Shown: positions 54,240-64,000 of the stretch, piece by piece
Numbering within the stretch: position 1 is the stretch's first letter
Layout: each line of letters starts with the position of its first letter
Assembly (NCBI GenBank): GCA_037976565.1
Contig: CP137671.1
Location: forward strand, 15,268,556 to 15,332,555
Source of the DNA: Mesocentrotus franciscanus
Taxonomy: Eukaryota; Echinodermata; Echinoidea; Camarodonta; Strongylocentrotidae
Reading direction: 5' to 3'
Length of the DNA stretch: 64,000 nucleotides
Notes under the pieces: generated by a model
Told to the model about the DNA's origin: nothing
What the model saw: the letters and a program-made list of their open reading frames with translations, nothing else
The model's database searches: none
Made by a program: the position numbers and the translations under genes

Positions 54240-55480
54240 ATTTCAACTTATGAATGAATCCCACACCTTGAGAAATTCATTATGACTAATGTGATCAATC
54301 CATGTTAAATTCTTATCAATGATAACTCCTAATGACTTAGAACTCGTTGTTCAAATACATTGTATTAATCTTAATATCGTTAGGATTATTAGCTACATTA
54401 ATATATACTGTTTTTTTAAACGCATAAATTGTGTTTCTTGAATATTGAAAGAAACCTTATTGCACTTAAGCCATTTCGAAACTTTTGGTAATTCAACATT
54501 TGAAATAAAGTTCTAATGATTTGTTATCCTTTTGAGAATAACAAATGTTAGTGTCATCTGCAAAAAATATTGAGAATAAAAAATGATGACGTACTAATTA
54601 TATCGTTAATGTACACTAAAAACAAAAGCGGGCCCAGGATAGATCCCTGGGGAGCGCAACACCAATTAGAAGGCTCAGTGAAGAAATTCCATTGAATGTA
54701 ACTTATTGCTCTCAGTTACTTAAATAACTCTTAAACAACGAGAGCGTTATACACCAAACACGACAAGAATAAAGTGACGTGTCGAATATTTTACTAAGGT
54801 CTACAAATATTCCAATAATATATTGCTTTTTGCAATCGCGTCTGCAATTTCATCAGAAATTTGGTTATCCTTTAAAAAAATTGGTGTTACATTGGCTATT
54901 TGAGTGAGGAAAATCCCTGATTGTAAACACAGATTTGATATGAGTTTTACAATGAAATGAATGATTTCTTTTACAAGTCGCGTACTATTTTTTAGCATGA
55001 CCTCAGGATTATTAAGTAGTGAATGATATAGTAATTTTAATTATTTCATTAGAGTTAAGGGATTTATAAATAGTAAAATTAATAAATTCGTTTCGGTATG
55101 TTTTATGAACATTTAAACTTTTATCCGTTGGTTTAATCAAATGTTGTTTATAAAGTCGATTTCTTGTTTAAATATATTTAAATATGCCTTTAATTTAGCC
55201 ATCAATGGATTCATATGTATAATACGATTACGTTTATTTGTTACAGATTGAATGTTTTTATTGTGAGAAAAATGTAGCTTTGAATTAAGATTCGCATATG
55301 CAATATTCAAATCATATGTTTGAAGGACATAATTCAATTCCTCCAGGGCTAAATCCTGTTTTAATATTTCAATATTATTAGGGGACTCTTTCCGATTCTT
55401 TCCCATACTTACAATTATTTGGTGGTTTAAAACGAGACAATGATGTTTCACAAATTCGTCTTCGTCTTCTATAGCATATG
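54240..55480 (-). mobile_element. LINE fragment, minus strand, degenerate
   Basis: 55451-55137 reads IEILKQDLALEELNYVLQTY, then NRIIHMNPLMAKLKAYLNIF (linker between endonuclease and RT). 54998-54801 reads LVKEIIHFIVKLISNLCLQS, then GIFLTQIANVTPIFLKDNQI (RT start). Near 54650-54540, frame-shifted pieces of PGxxLGPLL...YINDI and a disrupted ADDT motif remain. The 5' and 3' ends are missing. Inside the TTAA-flanked element. Confidence 0.72.
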
Positions 55481-55489
55481 TAATCTTGT

Positions 55490-56660
55490 ACTCCGCGCCG
55501 AGGTGAATACCCTACAAAGAAGAACACCAGTTTTTTGTAAGTGGGAGATTTGGAAAAAATTGGTTCGGGAAAATAGATAAAGGGTTACTCGATTAAATTC
55601 CTCACCAGCCTGCCGTTACAAGGCGAATTAAGGGACGGCCAGGGTTTACGCTAGTCTGATGCGACACTAACGTTCAACATGTCTGTCGGCAAATCTGTAA
55701 TTGTCGCTGATAATTATCAACATTTGAGAACATTCTTTCCCTGGAACTTTGATTTGTTCATTTTCTTTTCTTGTACAAATATAAGAGGCAAAACCTTTAC
55801 AATTTCAGGCTCGTATCGCTGGAACAAACATGGAACAGGTCCTCCTTTTCAAAATTTAAATCGAAAACCCACATATTGAGTTACATGTTATGAAAACTCG
55901 ATTTTGTCCATATCATGTGTTATTCGTAGTAGAACATTTGTATTCGTAGGATTGATGTATGTATTAACTCTTTTGCTGTACTTTGCCTTGGAAAGTGCAT
56001 AACAAATTCAGTGCCTAATATAGCATTAATCTCCAAACGAACATCTAAGCTATCCCTCAGGTGGCTGTCATTTCCTGTCCCTCATTCACCCCGCTCTTCC
56101 TCAACGTTATCTTAAAGGTATCGTTTAACAATGTTAAATCTGAGATGCATGGCCCTACGTTTTATAAGTGTCTGTGCTATGGTGTAATATTTAAGCCCCA
56201 AAAAAAAAAAAAAAAAAAAAATTGCTCTTCAAAATGATCATGAAGTGCCAAAAAAAAGTAAAAATCTTTAAGTGGCCGGTTTTACCATATTCATTTTTTT
56301 GTGTTAGGAAAACGAAAAATGATAAATGAAATTTCGATTTCCAATCATAAATATCTTGATAATCAGACAGGCGATCGGCTTGTAAAAGTCATGGGATTTC
56401 TGACTGACCTAAAGGTTTATAATTACGATTGCAGCATGAGCTAAATCCAGGATTTTGTTTCAGAATCTGAGGCAATGTTACCGAGTCACTTTAAACTCCT
56501 GATGAAAGTCTTATTTCATAATTGTCATGCCATTGAAACGGTTTTCACCTGCTCATCTGAGTTGCCATGGTAATCTTCAGATTGCTTTTCATCCATTGCA
56601 GACATCTCAAGGAGTAATTAGAATTCATAATGGTACCTTCTGATGTTGCAGGGCTAGTTA
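55490..56660. other. No gene seen; poly-A tract
   Basis: No exon is supported, though 55660-55880 is open for 66 codons without a recognisable domain. A 22-base A run is at 56200-56221. Confidence 0.4.
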
Positions 56661-56837
56661 CATAACCTGGGCATAGTCACTGAGGGGGGGGGGGGGTATC
56701 GTCATGTGGAGGCGGTAGCACAACAAATATTAGTTGAATGAAAATGAAAGAGAACAATGCCAAAGAGTGAGGGGAGCATGTACAAAAAAGATCACATCCC
56801 TTCTTTTCGTGATGCCTTTCCCCTCTCAATTTCTCTC

Positions 56838-56925
56838 TCTCTCTCTCTCTTCTTCTTCTTCTTCTTCTTCTTCTTCTTCTTCTTCTGCTTCTGCTTCTGC
56901 TTCTGCTTCTTCTTTTATTCTTTGA
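56838..56925. repeat. TC, TTC and CTTCTG microsatellite
   Basis: CTCTCT followed by TTCTTC and CTTCTG units; the Ser/Phe-rich frames across it are artefacts. Confidence 0.95.
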
Positions 56926-57099
56926 TTCTCCAAATACTTCTTATTTTCGTCAATATGTCGGGGGCAAGTGCCCCTGTATCCCTGCATCTACGCCACTGAT
57001 TCAGGCATTTGGTGCTTGATTATATCATGAAAGCATGCATGGTTGTGAAGCGTAACGAAGAAATAACTGCATGATGACTTTTTTTACCATTCTTCATTC

Positions 57100-57850
57100 T
57101 ACTAAACGAGTTGGGTTTTGTTAGGCATTTTTTGCCTAATGTAGGCACATTAAATTTGACACTAATGAGAAATACGTGAAGAACAATCATTGCTTTTTCA
57201 GAAAATAATACAAGATTTTTCAAGAAATTTCTGCAAAATAGAAAAAAAAGAGGCGCATAAATACTTGGGCATTCATCTTCGATTCTTCTCCATCTCTCTC
57301 TCTCTCTCCCACTCGCTATATCAACCTACCTACCTATCTATCTATTTATCAATCCCTTGCCGTCTGTAGCCATTCTCTCCCAATCTATCTTTTAATTGCT
57401 CATTTCAACATCTTTCTTGCTGTTCCTTCCCCCTCCCCCGTCCACAACTCTCTTGCTGTATCTATATCGGTATCTCTTTATCGCTCGCTGTGTTTATTTG
57501 TTCACAATAATACTTTTGTATTAACCTCTTTTGACTAGGATTTTGTGGAAGTAAGAACAGGCCTTTGGGGTTCTTAAATATGAACACATGTCCTCTGGTG
57601 GGAAGGGAGCGTTCCCGTTCTAGAGTGCTAATACCTTCCAATATTACCAGTCCTTGATACACATTCTTAGACTACCCTAATTCTACTAAACGAGTAGGGT
57701 AACAAAGGACATGTTTGCCTAATGCATGCAGGTACATTAAATTTGACACTAATGGGTCATACGCGAAGAACTTTCAATGCTACTTCAGAAAGTATACAAG
57801 ATTTTTTTTCCAAGAAACGATCGCAAAAAGAAAAAGAAAGCAATACTACT
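57100..57850 (+). repeat. Two direct copies of a 170-bp segment, 580 bp apart
   Basis: 57098-57270 and 57676-57850 share ATTCTACTAAACGAGT, TTTGCCTAATG, ACATTAAATTTGACACTAAT and ACAAGATTTTT. Between them lie CT repeats and unrelated sequence. Possibly the two ends of one element or an ancient tandem duplication. Confidence 0.78.
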
Positions 57851-57899
57851 GGCGCATCAGTACTCGTCATAAGCGTCATTCGAATCCATGGCACATGCC

Positions 57900-58250
57900 C
57901 CGCCGATGATTGCTCCGCCGACAAATGCTCCGCAAAAAGCGACAATTGCTCCGCAACATTTGCTCCGACGACATTTGCTCCGCCGACATTTGCTCCGCCG
58001 ACAATTGCTCCTCCGACAATTGCTCCGCCGACAATTGCTCCTCCGACAATTGCTCCGCCGACAATTGCTCCGCCGACAATTGCTCCGCTGACATTTGCTC
58101 CACCGACAATTGCTCCGCCGACATTGCTCTGCTGACAATTGCTCCGCCGACAGCTCAGCCCAAAAAGTGCCCTGTAAGATTCAAATGCTCCAACATTGCT
58201 CCTTCCCCAAAGTACCCCGTTGAAGACAAATGCTCCGCCGACGTAGCAGG
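57900..58250. repeat. 15-bp minisatellite (GACAATTGCTCCGCC)
   Basis: About 16 units of a 15-bp repeat with ATTTGC/AATTGC and CCGCC/CCTCC variants. Because 15 is a multiple of 3, long open frames appear in several frames on both strands (for example 57757-58338 minus, repeating GGAIV; 57722-58135 plus, repeating IAPPT). These are not supported as genes. Each unit contains the palindrome CAATTG or a near form. Confidence 0.93.
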
Positions 58251-58589
58251 AGTGCCCCGAAAAAGACAAATGCTCCCTTTTGCAGCGAAAAAAAAAGATA
58301 CGAAGAAAGGAAAAGAAAAGAAAAGGACAAGAAAACATGGAAAATAAAAGGTCAAGGAAAGAGAAAAGAAAAGGCTAAAGACAAGGGAAAAGGGACACAA
58401 AATAGAATGTAGGAAGATTTAATTTCCATATTTTTGCATTCCAATGGCCTATAACTTTGTGTCGGAACGGTGTCGGTATAATTAATGACGGTATATCCTG
58501 CCGGCGCGGCGTCGCGACACGCCGGGAAAAATGAGAAATAAAATGGAGTATGAAATATATAGGCCTACATGCTCGTGAAATAATCATTG

Positions 58590-59350
58590 ATTAAGAAAAG
58601 GGTGGTAGGCAGTCAGATGGTTTTCAGTTATTATAAAGTTTCAGTTATTGAAAAGGATGAAAATTCGCTTGCTCGCTACGCTAGCTTATGTTCGTAATAC
58701 ATTTTGCACATCAATGATTAAAAAGCGATGCTAGGCACGCAGATGCTTTTCAATATGAAATGGCAAGCCAAAGAATTTCGACCATTCGCTAAGCTCGCTC
58801 GCCAACAAGGAATAAACAAAAATCCTGAAATAATACTTGCCCATTTGATTCAAAAGGGGCTTAATGTAGAAGGATTGTATTCAAGATTATAACCTTTGAT
58901 TTTTACCTTGTTCGCCAAATAAAAAAATTGAAAACAAATATAAAAACGTCCCCTTAAATGCGTTTGTGCCTTCCTTTTAACGGGGCGACAAGACACAGTT
59001 ACTTTACGGGAAAAATATGTCTATAATTATTTTTTCAAAAGAGAAGTGTTGAAAAAAAAATCGCTCACTTGCTACAGTAACTCACGATTATAATTTTAAA
59101 CATTAAGAAGGGCGGAAGGCAGGTAGATGCTATAATTCAATATAGAAATAAGCTTAAAACCGCCCGCTCGCTAAAAATGAAATTGACATCCCCTTAACCA
59201 TGAATGTGCCCGATCCGTCCCGCAGCAAGAAAACTCTGTTTGATACTCATTATTGTTGAAAATAATTCTTTGGTTTAAAACGCTCAGTGTATGGTATAAG
59301 CTTATTTAATTAAGGAGTGAAATTAAGCAGGAAGATGCTATTCAATATTA
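58590..59350 (+). repeat. Degenerate dispersed repeat, four units
   Basis: The phrase ATTAA(A/G)AAG..G..GGCAGGCAGATG.TTTTCAATAT, in variant forms, recurs near 58590, 58718, 59102 and 59312. Between the units are GCTCGCTACG-type words (58670, 58795, 59165). Spacing is irregular. Confidence 0.55.
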
Positions 59351-59469
59351 ATGATAAGTCTACATTTGTATCTCTCTCTCTCTCTATATATATATACCAT
59401 CGCTTACCAAAAGGGAATAAATATTACCTTGAATAATATTGTGCCCAAGAAAAAAAAAATCACTATTTT

Positions 59470-59530
59470 GTCGCGGAGCAAATGTCGCGGAGCAATTGTC
59501 GCTTTTTGCGGAGCATTTGTCGAATCGTCG
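59470..59530. repeat. Inverted piece of the 15-bp minisatellite
   Basis: GTCGCGGAGCAAATGTCGC, then GGAGCAATTGTCGCTTTTTG, is the complement of the start of the array near 57915-57965, including the unusual GCAAAAAGCGAC spacer. It lies 1.5 kb away in inverse orientation. Confidence 0.8.
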
Positions 59531-59539
59531 CCGGTGTCA

Positions 59540-59700
59540 CGGGCCAGAGTGTCCGGGTGGCGATCTGTGTCCGCAGACACAGGTCGCCGAAAATTGGGTG
59601 GCGAGACGCGTCTTACGTCGGCGATATGTGTCTTAGGTCGGACACATGTCGCCGCTTAAGTCACGGCGAGATGTGTCCACTGGCGAAATGCGTCCTGAAC
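59540..59700. repeat. GTC-rich short repeat (GTCTTACGTCGGCGA / GTCTTAGGTCGG)
   Basis: GCGATCTGTGTCCGCAGACA, GGCGAGACGCGTCTTACGTC and GGCGATATGTGTCTTAGGTC form an imperfect series about 40 bp apart. No gene. Confidence 0.5.
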
Positions 59701-60630
59701 CCTACAACTTAAAAAATCGACTTAAAATGTATATACCTCCACTCTGCTCCACTTGATTGTATCTTACCATTAGTATTGTATTTTTATGTGACATAAGACA
59801 AGAGAGATGTACTGTTTACTCCCAAATCGTTTGTTGGCTACAATTTATATCAAATTAATAACACCATAAAAATGGCTAAACGTACGAGTCTAGCCCCAAA
59901 CGGAACAGTACTTCACCATACAATTGGCTGTACGTACGAGACTAGCCCTTGACACTAGCGACCAATAAGCCTGCGACCAATACGTTGGAAGCCCACAATG
60001 TTAGCGCTTAATGAGGAACCCAGCCACCAAACGGGGTTGTAGTGTTTCCAAATCGTCTAATCGAAAAGGAAAAAATACCGGTTTGAGCCCAACTTCAATC
60101 TGAAACGGTGAAACCCGGAAAAAACTGTCGGCATGTGACACATGTTTGGCAGTAAAGAACAACTTTACCGCTTTTACATGGTGTGGATCAATATGTAACG
60201 GAAACGTCATACGATTTTTTTTTTTGAAAGACTTCAAACTTAAAGCCGAATTGTTGCCATTATTGTGTAGATAAGCCCTCGATATGCCGGTTTAAATCTA
60301 AATACTGTTAATTTGAGTTATATATTTTATTAAACGTTATGCGTTAATTAATGGCCGATTTCCATTTGAAGCTCAAATATAATTTACCAACTGTGAAAAC
60401 CTGGCCAAAAATAACTTGAAACTCAAGTATTTCATATTTTGTTTAGTTCAATCTTTTATTTAGCAATAGTTTGAAAATGCTTAAAATTACCTACATCTAT
60501 TTGTTTAAGTTTCTAAACTCAATAGAATTGCATGTTCCTATAAAAAGGGCGTATTATATAACCTCAACTTGAAATTGAAATGTCAAAATTCGATAGAAAT
60601 GCGTGTTCCTAAAACTAAAAGGGCATATTA
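59700..60630. other. No gene seen
   Basis: Contains a near-repeat pair: ACGTACGAGTCTAGCCCC (59880) and ACGTACGAGACTAGCCC (59932). Otherwise AT-rich with no recognisable exon. Confidence 0.4.
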
Positions 60631-61443
60631 TAATCTCAAATCGCTATTCGGGTCGCTATTCATACAAATTAGATAAGCAATGAACAAAATGGTAATATCA
60701 AAGGGAAATATTGGATGGGGGACGCCCCGCGGCTGTGGCGTAGCTGCGGGGCGGGCTACACATGGCCCCGAATATTTGTCTCCTTAAGAAGTATATTTTA
60801 CCTTTTATCTTTGATAATTATATAGAGACATCCCCATAATCTAGCTAATATATTTCCCCCGCTCCTGCGGTGACGAAAAAAGTAAAACATCTTATCATAT
60901 CATAATTTGTCCGCCTTATGGGAAATGTTGCCCCACTACCCTGCCCCGACTAATCTTATCCAGGCTTTGCCACTGAGACATTAAGTAGAACAAGCAGGCC
61001 CACTATCACTGAGTTTGCTATTTCAGAAACTAGTAATTGTTTATAAACGAAAATAATGTTTTTGTAGCAAGTAGGTTTAAGTAGGACTTATGGACCTACA
61101 AATCATTATAGCCTCAGCCATATCCAGGCATCCAGAAGCTCTTCAATTAATAGCCAATGAAGACTGATAGATTTTCGTTTTCCAGGAATTATCATACCTC
61201 AGGATACGAGTAATCATATTGATTAACCTAACTTCATTTATCCATAATCTTGATTTCCTGAAACTTTCCTAACACCGAAACCAAATGGGTTTGGACCGGA
61301 CCATGAGCCTAGTTACTGCCCGGAGAGGGATGAGGGGGCACTTCAAATTGTTTTTTTTGGGGGATAGGGGCTTGAACACTTTCGGACCTTGAAGGGTTTT
61401 TCGCGTCATGTAGCGTAAAAATTGGGGTAGGATATATATAGCC

Positions 61444-61688
61444 CAGGCGCGGATCCACGTGGGGCGAGGGCGCCCGACAGGCCCCCCCCACCTGGCAAAA
61501 AAGTTTAGAGAAAAGATGGTAACTACAAATTTTCCTTTTCGTTTGCTCAATGGGAGGGGTTTGAGTTTTTTTGTTTCTTTGTTTATTTTACTTAGTGCTC
61601 ACACTACCCCCCCACTGAGCGAAATATCGATCGGCGCGATTTTTACATTTCAGGCCGCCCCTATTGGAAAATCCTGGATCCGCCCCTG
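61444..61688. mobile_element. 245-bp hAT-like MITE (GGCGCGGATCC family)
   Basis: CAGGCGCGGATCCA at the left and TGGATCCGCCCCTG at the right. Flanks ATATAGCC and CTAAAGCC agree at six of eight positions, a decayed 8-bp duplication. Same family as 16712-17412 and 26211-26400. Confidence 0.82.
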
Positions 61689-61699
61689 CTAAAGCCCTC

Positions 61700-61935
61700 G
61701 TAACATCAATAGCCCTCGTAGCATGATTATAAATGGATTTGAATAATTATTACATCATTACATGTATATTTTCTGTGTTTGCTTTGAATTTATGTCTCGA
61801 ATTAATCAATGTTTACCTTTTTCTGAACCTGATTGCGTATTTTTCCTGTGTTTGTTCTGTATTTATCATTATATCCTGCCTCCTTGTCGCTACGAGGGCT
61901 ATATCGCACCCCTAAATAAAAATAAATAAATAAAA
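61700..61935 (+). mobile_element. LINE 3' UTR with AAATA tail
   Basis: Ends CCCCTAAATAAAAATAAATA followed by AATAAA units, a typical LINE tail. AGCCCTCGTAGC (61711) and its complement GCTACGAGGGCT (61889) frame the segment. The 60-codon open frame inside is hydrophobic and without a domain. Confidence 0.5.
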
Positions 61936-62024
61936 AAAAATCTCTCACAGCCGTGGGGTGTCCCATATTCATTATTTCGCTTTCATATCATTTTGTTCAT
62001 TGCTTATTTCATATTCATTTTTTG

Positions 62025-62180
62025 AATGAATAGCGACCCTCGATCACCCCGTATTATATAGCGACCCTCATTTCGTATTATGAATATAATATAGCGACCC
62101 TCATTTCGTAATATGAATAGCGACCCTCATGTCCTATTATGAATAGAGACCCTTTTCTCAAATTATGAATAGCGGTCCTT
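62025..62180 (+). repeat. Tandem repeat of ATGAATAGCGACCCTCAT units
   Basis: Five or six units of about 30-35 bp, with variants (ATATAGCGACCC, ATAGAGACCC, ATAGCGGTCC). The same core word (AATAGCGACCC) forms the end of the 1.4-kb inverted-repeat element. Confidence 0.85.
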
Positions 62181-62359
62181 ATGAAAAGCGAGGTTACCCC
62201 TCGTGTTTTGCTATGATATGAAATCTGTTATTTTGCTGTGACATTGGAGACTCTGGTGAAAGCTTTTGTCCAATCTTTCTTCTCTTTATCAATATCATCC
62301 ATGTTACATTTTCACTTTTTTTTTTTTATTTCGAAGACACCATAGCCTGAATTCTATCA

Positions 62360-62475
62360 TTCTTTTGTTGCGCTAACTACGACCAAAGTCTTATTGGTCG
62401 CTTGATCGAAATATAGAAGAGATCTTTCTGTGCGGTGAACTCTGAGTCTAAGACCCAAGAAACTCGAAGGTGAGT
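62360..62475 (+). promoter_or_regulatory. Possible first exon with strong donor
   Basis: TTATTGGTCG (inverse CCAAT, about 62390), followed about 80 bp later by GAAACTCGAAG and GTGAGT (62470-62475), a near-consensus splice donor. Could be the 5' UTR of a gene extending past the window. No coding sequence assigned. Confidence 0.3.
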
Positions 62476-62479
62476 CGTG

Positions 62480-63530
62480 CTATAATTATCCATATATTTA
62501 ATATATTCCGCTACAATCATGACTGCCATGTACTTTAGATACATTTCTATTTTCTAGTGCTTTCATACTATTTCAGGATTTCATACTAGATCTAGATGTT
62601 TTGGAAATAACATACTGTGCAATCTACTCTCGAACTTTTCAGTTTTTGTCGTCATGAGCTAGTTTTCAGCCTTACCCCCTTACCTCCCGGGAAAGTCTTC
62701 CCAGACTTTAGGGGGACAATCTCGGGAATTTCCGTGCAAATTAAAGAATAAGAAGAAGTTCGAACTCATAGACCTAATTACATTTTTAAGTTAACCGTTC
62801 AATTTCGTAAGTTTCTTGCATCAGTGATCAGAATAAATTCGAGTTATACTGCAACAGATTACCCTATTCCAATCTAGGTGGGTCTTAAATGGTGGATCTA
62901 TTCTGAAAAGTGAAATGAGTCGTTAATTATACAATGGCAATGGCACTGCTACTGCTACTACTAGTACTAGACTCTATACTATACTATAGACTTTGTATGT
63001 AGGCCTACAGTATAGTGCTAGTGCTATCCTGCTACATGCCGTACGCATGCATGCATATCTGTGTGTGTTTAAAATAGTCATCGAAGTAGTCATCGAAGTC
63101 AAAGTAGTCTAGATCTACTGCATGTTGCCTGCCCGGTTTCCGGTCACATGAGCGGTTTTTCACAGATAACTTCTCTGGCAATGAATTATATAGGCGCTAA
63201 TATATCTACTACTACTACTACATCACTTTGTCGCGAAAATTCTAACAAATCATGCGATGCCATTCTTTCTCGTGAAGTTCCAAACATTAAATGTCCCTAG
63301 TTCGCCGTCTGCGTGGAGCATTTTCCTGCCCTTTTCCACTCTCAGAGTCGGACTCGAGATCAAGGCTTTTAGATAAATCTCAAATAATTTGTCTTGATGA
63401 ATTAATTTGTTCAATTGCAGTGTTTCTATCTCCCTGATCCAAGTGTTATTATTAATGCCACTCTATAAAGTATGTGTTCATGGCATGCCAAAGTGGATGA
63501 GGTATTGAGTTGTACTGAACGAAACAAGAT
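62480..63530. other. No gene seen
   Basis: Contains CTACTA/TACTAG runs (62948-62970, 63205-63222) and a TAGGCCTACAG word. No exon is supported; it may be intron of a gene starting near 62.4 kb. Confidence 0.35.
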
Positions 63531-63539
63531 GACTGTCAT

Positions 63540-63720
63540 TTATAATAATAATACATAAGATTTGTAAGGCACCAAATCCACTTGACAATCAAATGCTCAA
63601 GGTGCAGCTTGTGCAAAAGATGAAATACATGATAAATAGACAAAAGTACAATAGGAAAGGTATGATGGTTGTTGACAAATTCAGTTGGTCATGTCAGTTC
63701 TCATTTGCGAATATGTAGAA
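63540..63720 (-). mobile_element. SINE 3' region, reversed
   Basis: TTTATAATAATAATACATAA followed by TTGTAAGGCACCAAATCCAC and CTCAAGGTGC. Read on the minus strand it ends in GTGCCTTACAAAT...ATTATTATTATAAA, a SINE-type 3' end. The head is not recognised. Confidence 0.5.
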
Positions 63721-64000
63721 CTGTGATGGGCTAATGTAGCTTTACAAGCTCAATTGATGAGATAAACTGAGCACAGCATAAAGGTATATTTTGTGGGGCA
63801 GTTTTTAAACAAGAGCGCTGTCTTTTCGTTAAATTAGTTGTCTGTGAACTGTGAAAGATAACAATAATAAGACAATTATTAAAAGATGACCAATTTTTCT
63901 ATCGAATGCGAAAACATGTCAAAATGCGGATAGGGCCTATAGATGTAGGGAAAATTATGAGAAAGATTTTATCTTTCGTTTCGATATCTTTTCCTCAGAT

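Larger units (their letters stand above)
52925..56490. mobile_element. 3.6-kb element with TTAA target duplications
   Basis: AGTGACTCGGTAACATTG at 52925-52942 and its exact complement at 56473-56490, each bordered by TTAA (52921-52924 and 56491-56494). TTAA duplications are made by piggyBac and Kolobok elements (family knowledge). The interior has a hairpin MITE (52953-53109) and LINE remnants but no transposase I can recognise, so it is non-autonomous or has been overwritten. Confidence 0.7.
60640..62045. mobile_element. 1.4-kb inverted-repeat element
   Basis: 60650-60740 (GGGTCGCTATTCAT, ATAAGCAATGAACAAAATG, GCCCCGCGGCTGTGG) is mirrored at 61946-62045 (ACAGCCGTGGGGTGTCCC, TTTTGTTCATTGCTTAT, ATGAATAGCGACCC). 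The arms are about 100 bp with indels. Inside are a hAT MITE (61444-61688) and a LINE 3' end (61700-61935). No transposase is seen. The outer right end passes into GCGACCC tandem repeats. Confidence 0.7.

Noticed and set aside
57900..58250. CRISPR-like array
   Set aside because: 15-bp head-to-tail units without unique spacers, in animal DNA.
57757..58338. 193-codon minus-strand ORF (repeating GGAIV) and overlapping plus ORFs
   Set aside because: A 15-bp unit leaves several frames open by arithmetic; no start context, domain or conserved ends.

Overview
The window is animal genomic DNA: intron-bearing gene fragments, CR1/L2/jockey-like non-LTR retrotransposons, tRNA-derived SINEs, many MITEs, and long tri- and dinucleotide repeats in AT-rich sequence. 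The mixture, with a single-coding-exon class A GPCR in tandem copies and a recurring TAGGCCTA-type word, fits a marine invertebrate deuterostome, most likely an echinoderm such as a sea urchin. That assignment is inference; nothing here proves the species.

Layout. 0.35-1.26 kb: last two exons of a PM20D2-like amidohydrolase, broken by an 8-bp tandem duplication. 1.3-7.5 kb: SINEs, MITEs and LINE remnants, including a MITE inside a SINE. 7.5-33.3 kb: copy 1 of a direct segmental duplication carrying a class A GPCR (28182-29467, one frameshift), swollen by a retrotransposon nest at about 12.4-27.4 kb. 34.95-36.16 kb: 3' exons of a nicotinic-receptor-like Cys-loop channel on the minus strand, with one apparent frameshift. 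36.5-37.2 kb: a broken ZCCHC3/gag-like zinc-knuckle ORF. 37.7-52.4 kb: copy 2 of the duplication with an intact GPCR (50425-51762, 445 aa), split by a 7.4-kb insertion (38133-45526) that contains the best preserved LINE. 52.4-64 kb: MITEs, a 3.6-kb TTAA-flanked element, minisatellites, a 1.4-kb inverted-repeat element and a possible first exon near 62.4 kb.

Comparing the two duplicate copies, and the two inverted copies of one LINE family, gives filled and empty sites. These let several elements be bounded to the base with their target-site duplications: hAT-like (8 bp), TA-type, TTAA-type, and an insertion that splits a LINE. The only apparently intact host protein gene is the GPCR at 50425-51762. 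Both GPCR copies keep the same splice acceptor 27 bp before the ATG and the same upstream GTAAGT donor, so each probably has a noncoding first exon; the intron would be about 1.3 kb in copy 2 and about 17 kb in copy 1, where the LINE nest sits inside it.

The strongest candidates for something undescribed are a 4.8-kb element with about 540-bp terminal inverted repeats and a decayed cysteine-rich (CXC-like) protein, and a hAT-like MITE that carries a C2H2 zinc-finger exon fragment.
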